Assembly: GCF_035762905.1 (NCBI RefSeq)
Contig: NZ_DASUCC010000130.1
Span: forward strand, 62,001-126,000
Reading direction: 5' to 3'
Length of the DNA stretch: 64,000 nt
Source of the DNA: DASYTH01 sp035762905
Lineage (GTDB): Bacteria > Actinomycetota > Actinomycetes > Mycobacteriales > Pseudonocardiaceae
How positions within the stretch are numbered: the stretch's first letter is position 1; the number at the start of each line of letters is the position of its first letter. The notes under the pieces were generated by a model. The model saw only the letters and a list, made by a program, of their open reading frames with translations. It ran no database searches and was not told the DNA's origin. Shown here piece after piece: positions 42,236 through 50,123 of the stretch. The translations under genes and the position numbers were made by a program.

Positions 42236-43298
42236 GCACATCGGCCAGGTTGAACCGGACCGGTTGCTCGAGCTGGTCGTAGGTGCACGAGGCGGGCTCG
42301 CGGTCCGGGCGCCAGCGGACGAACTGGGTGGTGTGCCGGAACCGGGGGCCCTCCATGTAGTCGTAGCGGACCTCGAGCACCCGCTCCGGGCGCAGCGGCA
42401 CGAACGACAGGTCCTTGTTGGCGTTCCACCGGCTGCCCTCGTTCTTGCGCGGGGTGCGGTTGCCCACCAGCTGCTCGGCCCAGGCCCACGGGTGGTCGGT
42501 GAAGTCGGTGACCAGTGGTTGCAGTTCCTCGAACAGCTCCTTGCGGCGGGCCATCGGGAACGCGCCGACCACGCCGACCGAGGCGAGCTTGCCGTCCTCG
42601 CCGTAGAGCCCGAGCAGCAGCGAGCCGATCAGGCCGGGGCCGGACTTGTGCACGCGGTAGCCGGCCACGACGCAGTCGGCGGTGCGCTCGTGCTTGATCT
42701 TGGCCAGCACCCGGCGGTCCGGCTCGTAGACGCCGTCGAGCGGCTTGGCGATCAGCCCGTCGAGGCCGGCGCCCTCGAACAGCTGGAACCACTGGCGGGC
42801 AAGGTCGATGTCGGTGGTCGCCGGGGTCACGTGCACCGGTGGCTTCGCGTCGGCGAGCGCGGCCTCGAGGGCGGCCCGGCGCTCCGCGAACGGGCGCTGG
42901 GTGAGGTCGGTGTCGTCGATGGCGAGCAGGTCGAACGCGATGAACGACGCCGGGGTCCGCTCGGCAAGCAGGTTGACCCGGGACGCCGCGGGATGGATCC
43001 GCTGCTGCAGCGCCTCGAAGTCCAGGCCCTTGCCCTCGGTGTCGGCGACGATGATCTCGCCGTCCACCACGCACCGGCGCGGGAGGTTCGCCTTGACCGC
43101 GGCCACGAGCTCGGGGAAGTACCGGGTCATCGGCCGCTCGTTGCGGCTGCCGATCTCGACCTCGTCCCCGTCCCGGAAGATGATCGAGCGGAACCCGTCC
43201 CACTTCGGCTCGTAAAGTCGCCCGGGCGGGATGTCGGCGACCGGCTTGGCCAGCATCGGCGCCACCGGCGGCATCACAGGTAACTGCACGGGCCTCAT
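42207..43298 (-). CDS. ATP-dependent DNA ligase (LigC/LigD-type)
   Basis: A 363-residue stand-alone ATP-dependent ligase: adenylation domain with the nucleotidyl Lys in EPKWDGFR (about residues 32-39), the motif VVDGEIIVAD, AKPLDGVYEPDRR, and motif V KIKHERTADCVVAGYR. The C-terminal OB domain is complete. Such ligases act in NHEJ or excision repair in actinobacteria, alongside the essential NAD-dependent LigA. ATG 43298 (MRPVQLPVMPP) is preferred; no Ku gene is in the window. Confidence 0.92.
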   Translation of the reverse strand: MRPVQLPVMPPVAPMLAKPVADIPPGRLYEPKWDGFRSIIFRDGDEVEIGSRNERPMTRYFPELVAAVKANLPRRCVVDGEIIVADTEGKGLDFEALQQRIHPAASRVNLLAERTPASFIAFDLLAIDDTDLTQRPFAERRAALEAALADAKPPVHVTPATTDIDLARQWFQLFEGAGLDGLIAKPLDGVYEPDRRVLAKIKHERTADCVVAGYRVHKSGPGLIGSLLLGLYGEDGKLASVGVVGAFPMARRKELFEELQPLVTDFTDHPWAWAEQLVGNRTPRKNEGSRWNANKDLSFVPLRPERVLEVRYDYMEGPRFRHTTQFVRWRPDREPASCTYDQLEQPVRFNLADVLTGGVGTEA

Positions 43299-43372
43299 TC
43301 TGCACCGCACCCCCGACCCCGGCCGGGGAGCTACACCGGGAGTTCACCAAGGGGGTGGCAGGGTTTGGCGCG

Positions 43373-44926
43373 ATGAGACGCCGAGGGATGTTGCTGGTCG
43401 TCGCCTCGGTGCTGGGGGTGACCCTGGGAGGGTGCACGGCGGGGCCCTCGGAGCGGCCGGAGATCGTGGTGCGGGACGCGCCGGGCGGGGAGCAGACCCA
43501 GCCGAACCAGCCCGGCTCGGTGCCGATCCCGCCACTGGACGAGCCACGCCAGGCCAGCGTGCGGTGGCTGACGTGTCAGGACAACATGCTGGCCAGGCTG
43601 ACGGACCCGCCGCTGCCGGAGTGGCTGCCGGTGCAGTGCGGACGGGTGAACAGCACGCTGGACTCGCCGTACGCGCCGGGCCGGGGCAACGTCCGGCTGC
43701 AGCTGACCAAGGTGGGCACCGGGAGCGTTCCGCTGGTCGTGGTGAACGAGGCGGGGGGCCAGCCCGGCTCGATCTACGCGGCGCGGTTCGCGGCGACCCT
43801 GCCCCGCGAGTTCTTCGAGAAGTTCTCGCTGGTGGGCGTGGACCGGCGGGGAACAGGCAACTCGGAGCCGCCGGACTGCGTGCCGGCCCCGGTGCGGTCC
43901 CGGATCGTCGAGGCCGACCCGACCACCGTCGCGGTGGACGACTGGCTCGAGCCGGCGAAGACGGCCGGACAGCAGTGCTCGATCGAACTGGAGGCCCGGC
44001 TGCCCGCGCTGGACAGCTGGCGCACCGCGGTCGACCTGGACGTGGTGCGGCGCGCACTGGGCCTGCCCCGGTTGAACGCGATCGGGCACGGCGAGGGATC
44101 CCGGGTGCTGACCGTGTTCGCCGAGCGGTTCCCCGACCGGGTCGGCCGGGTCGTGCTGGACGGGCTGCCGGACGTCGCGCAGGACGCGGCGAACGCCATG
44201 GAGGGCGTCGCGGCCGGTGCCGAGGCGACCTGGCAGGCGTTCGCGGCGGACTGCCGGTCCCGGGGCTGCGAGCTGGGTCCCGACCCGCATCAGGTGCTCC
44301 CCACGCTGCTCGCGCAGCTGCGCGAACAGCCGCTGGCGGTGAGCTCCGGTCCGGATGTCGGCGCGGGGGTCGCGGTGCGTGCGGTGCTCGCCGGGCTGGC
44401 CGACCGGCCGGGCTGGCCGGCGTTGTCGGCGGCGCTCGCCGCCGCCCGCTCCGGCGCCGGTGACCCGCTGGCCGCGCTGCTGGCACCGGTCGTGCAGGGC
44501 AGCGACGTGCAGACGCCGTTGCTGGACAGCGAGCTGGTGATCGGCTGCAACGACCAGTTGGCCCGGCTCACGGTCACCCAGCTGACCTCGATCGCGGAGG
44601 ACTGGACCAGGAAGTACCCGACGTTCGGCGGCGTGATGGCCCAGCGGCTGGCCCTCTGCGGGGTGTGGCCGGTGGCCAGCCAGCCGGTCCGCGCCCAGGT
44701 GGCCGAGGGCGCGCCGCCGATCGTGGTGCTGGCCACCGCGACCGATCCGGTGACGCCCTACCCGGGGACCGAGCGGGCGGCGCGCACGCTGAACGACGCG
44801 GTGCTGGTGTCCTGGCAGGGCGCCGGGCACGGCGCGCTCGGGTTGTCCGCCTGCGCCACCGACGCCGCCCGGGCCTTCCTCGCCGACGGCAAGCTGCCGC
44901 GGGACGGCTTGGCATGTCCGCCCTGA
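43373..44926 (+). CDS. alpha/beta-hydrolase lipoprotein of the tripeptidyl-aminopeptidase type, nucleophile replaced by Gly
   Basis: A 517-residue lipoprotein: basic start MRRRGMLLVVASVLG and lipobox TLGGC with Cys21. The domain follows the Streptomyces SlpD/SlpE and tripeptidyl-aminopeptidase pattern (VDRRGTGNSEPPDC oxyanion region, LDGLPD, and late LATATDPVTPY with the acid and GAGHGALG with the His). The nucleophile elbow, normally G-x-S-x-G, reads IGHGEGSRVL, so Ser is Gly. Two cysteines in the cap form the usual disulfide pairs. It is probably catalytically dead or uses another residue. Alone in its transcription unit. Confidence 0.85.
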   Translation: MRRRGMLLVVASVLGVTLGGCTAGPSERPEIVVRDAPGGEQTQPNQPGSVPIPPLDEPRQASVRWLTCQDNMLARLTDPPLPEWLPVQCGRVNSTLDSPYAPGRGNVRLQLTKVGTGSVPLVVVNEAGGQPGSIYAARFAATLPREFFEKFSLVGVDRRGTGNSEPPDCVPAPVRSRIVEADPTTVAVDDWLEPAKTAGQQCSIELEARLPALDSWRTAVDLDVVRRALGLPRLNAIGHGEGSRVLTVFAERFPDRVGRVVLDGLPDVAQDAANAMEGVAAGAEATWQAFAADCRSRGCELGPDPHQVLPTLLAQLREQPLAVSSGPDVGAGVAVRAVLAGLADRPGWPALSAALAAARSGAGDPLAALLAPVVQGSDVQTPLLDSELVIGCNDQLARLTVTQLTSIAEDWTRKYPTFGGVMAQRLALCGVWPVASQPVRAQVAEGAPPIVVLATATDPVTPYPGTERAARTLNDAVLVSWQGAGHGALGLSACATDAARAFLADGKLPRDGLACPP

Positions 44927-44930
44927 CCGG

Positions 44931-45626
44931 TCAGCCCAGCTCGGTCAGCGCCCGCTGGGCCTGCTCCAGCTCGGCCTGGAGCGCGGCCACCCGGTTCTGC
45001 TGCTGACGGCGGGCGGAGTCCAGGGCCCGGTCCACGGCGTCGGCCACCGGGCCGGGTAATGCCCGCGCGGCCCTGGCCACGTCGGCCGGGGGCACCGGCA
45101 ACGACCGCACGGTGCGCTTCTTGCCGACGACCACCTCGACCCGCCAGTCCCCGTCCGGGGTCGAGCTGAGCGTCACGGTCACCTCGGCGGGCGGCGCGGA
45201 CCGGCCGGGGCGGCGGGGCGCGGGCCGGGTGGGCGCGGCGGTCGGCCGGATCTCGGGTGGTTGGGCCGGGGCCGCGGACGGCGCCGCGGGCGGCTTGGCC
45301 GGGGCCGGGTCGGGCATTCGTGGCCCGGATGCCTTGGCCGGTGCCGGCGCGGCGGCCTTGGCGGTCTTCGGGGCGGCCTTGCGCCGGGGTGGCCGGGTGC
45401 GGGTCAACTCGGCCGGGGCGAACGACAACACGTCCTTGGATCCGGCCGGTCGCACCTGGATGAAGTCGCCCTCCGCGGGCTCGTCGAACGCCACCACCTT
45501 CGCCGATGCGCCGGCCGCGACCCCGACCGCCGCCTTGGTGAACCACACCATCGACGGCCGGCCGGCGGCCAGCTCACTGCGCAACTGCGCGATGTCCTCG
45601 TCCGACAACGAGATCAGCTGCGCCAT
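44931..45626 (-). CDS. DUF6319-like conserved actinobacterial protein
   Basis: A 231-residue protein in three parts: an N-terminal folded region (MAQLISLSDEDIAQLRSELA, VWFTKAAVGVAAGASAKVV), an extended Ala/Pro/Lys linker (residues about 85-140), and a C-terminal basic region with a coiled-coil end (QQQNRVAALQAELEQAQRAL). I assign DUF6319 from memory of the KVVxxxxPAEGDFIQVRP motif. GGAGG precedes the ATG. No function is known; the basic linker may bind nucleic acid (inference). Confidence 0.7.
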   Translation of the reverse strand: MAQLISLSDEDIAQLRSELAAGRPSMVWFTKAAVGVAAGASAKVVAFDEPAEGDFIQVRPAGSKDVLSFAPAELTRTRPPRRKAAPKTAKAAAPAPAKASGPRMPDPAPAKPPAAPSAAPAQPPEIRPTAAPTRPAPRRPGRSAPPAEVTVTLSSTPDGDWRVEVVVGKKRTVRSLPVPPADVARAARALPGPVADAVDRALDSARRQQQNRVAALQAELEQAQRALTELG

Positions 45627-45705
45627 GTTTCCTCCGTGGGGAGCACCGATCAAGGCTTCAGAGGCGTAGTTTGCCCTGGTGCCCTGACAAGACCAAGGGG
45701 TTCGC

Positions 45706-45912
45706 ATGAGTGCGCGATACCTGTGGTGGCGCAGCTGTTACGACGGAGTGCTGCACGCGTTCCCGGTCGTCCCGGACGCACCGTTGCTCCATCAGCATTA
45801 CCGCGCGTCCTGTGCCCATGCCGCACCGCCGGATCTGGCCGGCACCGTGCTGGACGGGCCGCGCTGCGACCTGTGCCTGCTGATCATCGGGTCTGCCGAG
45901 AACGGCTCCTGA
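45706..45912 (+). CDS. small Cys/His-rich protein
   Basis: A 68-residue protein, MSARYLWWRSCYDGVLHAFP to ENGS, with three cysteines (one CDLC pair) and four His, typical of a minimal zinc-binding protein. Similar tiny proteins with a YLWWR start are common in Pseudonocardiales. Located between the DUF6319-like gene (divergent) and the EEP phosphatase gene. No specific role is known. Confidence 0.7.
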   Translation: MSARYLWWRSCYDGVLHAFPVVPDAPLLHQHYRASCAHAAPPDLAGTVLDGPRCDLCLLIIGSAENGS

Positions 45913-45971
45913 CCGTTAGAGTGTCACCAGACAATGATGCGAATGGTGAGAAAGACACGACGGAGGCACCG

Positions 45972-46799
45972 ATGGGCCGGCGCATCGCTCTGCTCCTGCT
46001 GACGTCCTGCCTCGTGCTGACCGGAACCGGCGCGGCACAGGCCCGGCCGTTCGCCTCGATCCGGGTGCTGACCTTCAACATGCACACCGGAATCGGCGAG
46101 GACGGCCGGCTCGACCTGGCCCGGACCGCGGCCGCCATCCGGGACAGCGGCGCGGACGTGGTCGGCCTGCAGGAGGTCGACGTGCACTGGGCGGCGCGCA
46201 GCGAGTTCCGCGACCAGGCCGCCGAGCTGGCCGCACTACTCGGGATGCGGGTGTTCTTCGCGCCGATCTACGACCTGCCACCGCTGACCGAGGGCGCCCC
46301 GGCACGCCGGTACGGGGTCGCCGTGCTCAGCCGCTTTCCCATCCTCCACACGGAAAATCACCTGATTACCCGACTGTCCACACAGGATCCCGAGCCCGTT
46401 CCCCTGCCGATGCCCGGATTCGCCGAGGCGGTCGTGCTCGCCCGCGGCGTGCCGGTGCACGTCTACGTGACCCATCTGGACTTCCGGCCCGATCCCGCGG
46501 TGCGCGCCGCCCAGGTCGCCGACACCGTGCGGATCCTCGCCGGAGACCGGCGCGGCGCCCGGCAGGTGCTGCTCGGCGACTTCAACGCCGAGCCGGCCGC
46601 GCCGGAGCTGACGCCGCTGTTCGCCGCGGTGCGCGACACCTGGTCCGGCGCCGATCCCGGGCTGACCTATCCGGCCGGCACCCCGGTCAAACGGATCGAC
46701 TACGTGACCGCGACACCGAACCTGCGGGCGCGGGACCGGGCGGTCATCGACACCGGCGCCTCCGACCACCGCGCGGTCCGGGTCACTCTGCGGATCTGA
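45972..46799 (+). CDS. secreted endonuclease/exonuclease/phosphatase family protein
   Basis: A 275-residue protein with a signal peptide (MGRRIALLLLTSCLVLTGTGAAQA, cleavage after ARPFA region) and an EEP domain: LTFNMHTGIGEDG, LQEVD, VTHLDFRP, GDFNAEPA and the catalytic ASDHRAV near the end. Such enzymes hydrolyse phosphodiesters or phospholipids outside the cell, using Mg. The final 17 bases overlap the next gene on the other strand. Substrate cannot be read. Confidence 0.92.
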   Translation: MGRRIALLLLTSCLVLTGTGAAQARPFASIRVLTFNMHTGIGEDGRLDLARTAAAIRDSGADVVGLQEVDVHWAARSEFRDQAAELAALLGMRVFFAPIYDLPPLTEGAPARRYGVAVLSRFPILHTENHLITRLSTQDPEPVPLPMPGFAEAVVLARGVPVHVYVTHLDFRPDPAVRAAQVADTVRILAGDRRGARQVLLGDFNAEPAAPELTPLFAAVRDTWSGADPGLTYPAGTPVKRIDYVTATPNLRARDRAVIDTGASDHRAVRVTLRI

Positions 46800-46983
46800 C
46801 CCGGTACTCGCACCCGTACTCGACCGCGTACTGCAGGTCGTAGTGATGCACGATCTTGGGGCCGTCGTTGAGATGCACGTGCGTGACCGTGTCGAGGGGC
46901 GCGGTGGGCAACCGGTCGAGGGTGTCCACCCGGCCGTCGAGCGGGCCGCCGACGTAGCGGACCACGTACTGCCGAATCGCCAC
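46783..46983 (-). CDS. small conserved protein
   Basis: A 66-residue protein, MAIRQYVVRYVGGPLDGRVD through EYRVRSAE. GAGGAGG stands 6-12 bases ahead of the GTG, a strong ribosome binding site. The VRYVGGPLDGRVDTL pattern recalls a widespread small actinobacterial family of unknown function. It converges with the EEP gene. Confidence 0.65.
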   Translation of the reverse strand: MAIRQYVVRYVGGPLDGRVDTLDRLPTAPLDTVTHVHLNDGPKIVHHYDLQYAVEYGCEYRVRSAE

Positions 46984-47126
46984 GGCGACCTCCTCTCGAC
47001 GCTGGCGCCGACCGGTACTCCGATTCCGATGGTTCCTGCCGGGTGGCCGGAAAGCAACAGCTCATGAGCGCTTCTCAACCTTTAATCCGGTGGGGCTCAG
47101 GATCCGGCGTTGGATAAATTGAGCAG

Positions 47127-48407
47127 GTGAAGACCGACCTCAGCCCCGCACGGGGCATGCGTGACCTGCTGCCGGCGACCGTGGCCGTCCGCGATCACGT
47201 CCTGGCGGCGATCACCGACGTCTACCGCCGGTACGGCTACCGGCGCATCGAGACGCCGGCCCTGGAGAACATCGAGCGGCTGCAGGGCGGCCAGGGTGGC
47301 GAGAACGAGAAGCTGATCTACCGGGTGCTGCGCCGCGGGCTGGACGAGCGGGTTGCGGCCGACACCGCGGTCGGCGACCTGATCGACCTCGGGCTGCGCT
47401 ACGACCTGACCGTGCCGCTGTCCCGGTTCTACGGGCAAAACCGGGCGAGCCTGCCGGATCCCTTCCGCTCCTTCCAGGTCGGCCCGGTGTGGCGGGCCGA
47501 GCGCCCGCAGAAGGGCCGGTACCGGCAGTTCTACCAGTGCGACATCGACATGCTCGGGGAGCCGAGCGTGCTGGCCGAGATCGAACTGGTCGAGGCCACC
47601 ACCGAGGCGCTGGCCGCGACCGGCCTCGCCGACACCACCGTCCGGGTCTCCGACCGCCGGTTTCTGTCCGCCCTCGCCGCCCGGGCCGAGGTGCCGGAGG
47701 CCGCGTGGGACGGGCTGTTCATCACGCTGGACAAGCTGGACAAGATCGGCTGGGCCGGCGTGCGGGCCGAGCTGACCGGCCGCGGCCTGCCCGAACCGCA
47801 GGTCGACCGGCTGACCGACACGATCGAAGGGCTGCACGGGGTCGAGGCGGGCAAGCTGGTCGACGCGCTCGCCGACGCGCTGCCCAACCTCGGCGAGGAC
47901 GTCCTTGCCGACCTGCGCACGACCGCGGACGCCCTGGCGGTGCTGGCCGAGCAGCGGGACCTCCGGTGGGAGTTCGACCCGACCCTGGTGCGCGGGATGG
48001 GTTACTACACCGGACAGATCTTCGAGATCGTGCACCCGGCGTCGGCCGGCTCGGTGGCCGGCGGCGGGCGCTACGACCGGCTGATCGGGCGGCTGTCCGG
48101 CACCGACGTGCCGGCCTGCGGCATCTCCATCGGCTTCGAGCGCATCGTGGACCTGCTCGGCGGCACGCCAGAGCGGGCGTCGGTCGCCGTGCTGTACGAC
48201 GCGGACGTCCCGCTGGCCGAGGTGCTTGCCGCGGCCCGCAGGCTGCGCGCGGCCGGCCGGACGGTGTCGCCGGTGCGCCGCCGGGGCAAGTTCGGCGCGC
48301 AGCTCGGCCGGCTCGAGGAATGGGGCTTCGGCTCGTTCGTGCACCTGCGGGCGGATCTGCTCGACGCGACCGCGGAACTCCAGGAACGCCACCTGGGCGA
48401 GGCGTGA
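47127..48407 (+). CDS. hisS: histidyl-tRNA synthetase, eukaryote/archaeal-like form
   Basis: A 426-residue class II synthetase: motif 2 VWRAERPQKGRYRQFYQCDID, the histidine motifs VRGMGYYTGQIFEI and GGGRYDRL, and a C-terminal anticodon domain. The sequence after motif 2 (FYQCDIDMLG) resembles eukaryotic and archaeal HisRS, which have FYQCDFDI there, more than the actinobacterial housekeeping form that starts with a PKGVPxYxPP motif. It is therefore likely a second, horizontally acquired HisRS, as found in some bacteria for drug resistance or regulation. GTG start. Confidence 0.9.
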   Translation: MKTDLSPARGMRDLLPATVAVRDHVLAAITDVYRRYGYRRIETPALENIERLQGGQGGENEKLIYRVLRRGLDERVAADTAVGDLIDLGLRYDLTVPLSRFYGQNRASLPDPFRSFQVGPVWRAERPQKGRYRQFYQCDIDMLGEPSVLAEIELVEATTEALAATGLADTTVRVSDRRFLSALAARAEVPEAAWDGLFITLDKLDKIGWAGVRAELTGRGLPEPQVDRLTDTIEGLHGVEAGKLVDALADALPNLGEDVLADLRTTADALAVLAEQRDLRWEFDPTLVRGMGYYTGQIFEIVHPASAGSVAGGGRYDRLIGRLSGTDVPACGISIGFERIVDLLGGTPERASVAVLYDADVPLAEVLAAARRLRAAGRTVSPVRRRGKFGAQLGRLEEWGFGSFVHLRADLLDATAELQERHLGEA

Positions 48408-48429
48408 CGCGCAAGCTACCGTGGTGGCC

Positions 48430-48756
48430 ATGGCGGCGACCGGAATGCCTGACCCGCACGAGGATGACCGGTTCCGCGCGTCCTCCGAGCGGTTCTCCGA
48501 CGACCTGACCGGGCTGGACCCGGAGGACCCGGAGGCGCGGGCGTTCGCCGAGCACCTGGACCGGGTGGAGCGGGTGCGGCCGAACTACACGGTCGAGGGC
48601 TACATCTCCGGGATGAGCGACTTCGCCGACGGCGCCAACCGGCTCGGCGGGCACTACCGGCTGATGGCCAGCCTCCTGGTGCTGCTGATTCTGCTCGGCG
48701 TGGTGCTGGCCGCCTGGGACGCGGTCGTCTACGTGTTCGCGGTGATGTTCAACTAA
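48430..48756 (+). CDS. small membrane protein
   Basis: A 108-residue protein with an acidic N-terminus (DPEDPEARAFAEHLDRVERV) and one C-terminal membrane segment (LLVLLILLGVVLAAWDAVVYVFAVMF, about residues 80-106). No family is recognisable. It follows hisS by 22 bases and precedes msrB. ATG at 48430; ATG 48445 is an alternative. Confidence 0.65.
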   Translation: MAATGMPDPHEDDRFRASSERFSDDLTGLDPEDPEARAFAEHLDRVERVRPNYTVEGYISGMSDFADGANRLGGHYRLMASLLVLLILLGVVLAAWDAVVYVFAVMFN

Positions 48757-48777
48757 ACCCGGGCTACCGTGGAACCC

Positions 48778-49191
48778 ATGACCCCGAAGGTGACCAAGTC
48801 CGAGCAGGAGTGGCGCGAGCAGCTCAGCCCGGCCGAGTATCGGGTGCTGCGGCAGGCCGGCACCGAGGCTCCGTGGACCGGCGAGTACACCGACACCAAG
48901 ACCGCAGGCGTCTACAACTGCCGGGCCTGCGGCGCCGAACTGTTCCGCAGCGACACCAAGTTCGAGTCACACTGTGGCTGGCCGTCGTTCTTCGACCCGG
49001 CCGACACCGACGCGGTCATCCTGCGCGAAGATCGCTCGCTCGGCATGGCCCGCACCGAGGTCCTGTGCGCCAACTGCCACAGCCACCTCGGCCACGTCTT
49101 CTCCGGCGAGGGCTACCCCACCCCCACCGACCAGCGCTACTGCATCAACTCGATCTCCCTCACCCTGGTCCCGGAGACCACCGAAGGCTGA
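48778..49191 (+). CDS. msrB: peptide-methionine (R)-S-oxide reductase
   Basis: A 137-residue MsrB. The zinc site is formed by CRAC (about residues 42-45) and CANC (about 101-104), catalysis by Cys in RYCINS (about 118-123); the upstream resolving Cys is in HCGWPSFF. It reduces methionine-R-sulfoxide with thioredoxin. ATG 48778 (MTPKVTKSEQ) is preferred over GTG 48769. The strand then continues with the RNA element and NYN gene. Confidence 0.95.
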   Translation: MTPKVTKSEQEWREQLSPAEYRVLRQAGTEAPWTGEYTDTKTAGVYNCRACGAELFRSDTKFESHCGWPSFFDPADTDAVILREDRSLGMARTEVLCANCHSHLGHVFSGEGYPTPTDQRYCINSISLTLVPETTEG

Positions 49192-49291
49192 CCCGGCCTG
49201 CGCGCGTCAAGGGTGCCCGGCCGCCGATGATCAGGCCTGCGTAGGGTCACACCGGCACGCTCCCCGGCGCCCCTTTCAGGTGGCGTCCAAA

Positions 49292-49354
49292 AAGAGACGG
49301 CCCCGTTTCCGGGGCCGTCGGGCCAGGGCTGCTCACCCTGGCGTGGTGTCTCTT
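49292..49354 (+). ncRNA. three-way-junction RNA element upstream of the NYN gene
   Basis: AAGAGAC (49292-49298) pairs with GTCTCTT (49348-49354) as a 7-base outer stem that encloses two hairpins: GGCCCCG-TTTC-CGGGGCC (49299-49316) and GCCAGGG-CTGCTCA-CCCTGGC (49322-49342, a 7-base loop like an anticodon arm). GAC at 49296-49298 can pair instead with GTC at 49317-49319, extending the first hairpin to 10 bases, so two folds compete. Read on the minus strand, the 10-base hairpin is followed by TCTTTTT, which also makes it a possible terminator. The NYN start lies 40 bases downstream. Confidence 0.5.
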
Positions 49355-49393
49355 CAGCATACCCCACAACCGCACCCGCTCAGGAGTTACGCC

Positions 49394-50008
49394 GTGGTCC
49401 GTGTGGCTGCCTACGTCGATGGCTTCAACCTGTATTTCGGGCTGAAGGCCAGATACGGTCGACGCCACCTGTGGTTGGACCTGCAGGCTTTGGCTACGAG
49501 TCTGTTGCGGGCGGACCAGAGCCTCGAGCGGCTCACCTACTTCACGGCTCGGGTGCGGAACAACCCCGACAGCGAGCAGCGCCAGTCCGACTACCTGGAT
49601 GCGCTGGCGGTGCACAGCCCACTTGTCACCGTCGTCGACGGGCGGTTCCAACAGAAGGATCGACGCTGCCGGAGTTGCGGGGACACCTGGGTGGTCTTCG
49701 AAGAGAAGGAGACAGACGTCAACAATGCCGTCGCCCTCGTCGAGGACGCCGTGCGGGATCGCTTCGACACTGCGCTACTTCTCTCGGCCGACAGCGACCT
49801 GTGTCCTGCGGTTCGTGCGACGAAGCGGCTCCGGCCAGAGAAGCGGATCATCGCGGCCTTTCCGCCAAGTCGACATTCCGCCGACCTGAGGCGGGAGGCC
49901 GACGGCTTCGTCCACATCGGCGACGACAAGATCCGCAGAGCGCAGTTGCCCGACACGCTGACAAGCGGCACCGGCATCGTCCTTCGGCGACCTGCGTACT
50001 GGTCCTGA
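49394..50008 (+). CDS. NYN-domain nuclease (PIN-like fold)
   Basis: A 204-residue NYN protein, the family linked to RNA cleavage: AAYVDGFNLYFGL with the first catalytic Asp near residue 10, EKETDVNNAVALVEDA (residues about 113-128) and LLSADSDLCPAVRA carrying later acidic residues, as in LabA/DUF88 relatives. A CRSC pair (residues about 95-98) may bind zinc. CAGGAG is placed 7-12 bases upstream of the GTG. The folded RNA element upstream suggests autoregulation or a substrate RNA. Confidence 0.85.
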   Translation: MVRVAAYVDGFNLYFGLKARYGRRHLWLDLQALATSLLRADQSLERLTYFTARVRNNPDSEQRQSDYLDALAVHSPLVTVVDGRFQQKDRRCRSCGDTWVVFEEKETDVNNAVALVEDAVRDRFDTALLLSADSDLCPAVRATKRLRPEKRIIAAFPPSRHSADLRREADGFVHIGDDKIRRAQLPDTLTSGTGIVLRRPAYWS

Positions 50009-50063
50009 CGGAACCCTCGTCGAACGCCACCCGTGGTCGGACACACTGTCCGGACACTACGTC

Positions 50064-50093
50064 TTGACGGTGCGTTCGGCGTGCCGCCATACT
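50064..50093 (+). promoter_or_regulatory. candidate promoter with inverted repeat for the SnoaL-like gene
   Basis: TTGACG (50064-50069) and CATACT (50088-50093) are spaced 18 bases apart, 30 bases before the ATG at 50124. Just upstream, CGGACA-CAC-TGTCCG (50038-50052) is a perfect 6-base inverted repeat, a possible operator. Confidence 0.55.
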
Positions 50094-50123
50094 TGGGACG
50101 CAAATTCTGGGTGGAGGTGGGCG

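Noticed and set aside
49296..49319. The 10-base hairpin as a plain plus-strand terminator for msrB
   Set aside because: No T run follows on the plus strand; the T run lies on the minus side, where no gene reads into it, so I list the region as an RNA element with this caveat.
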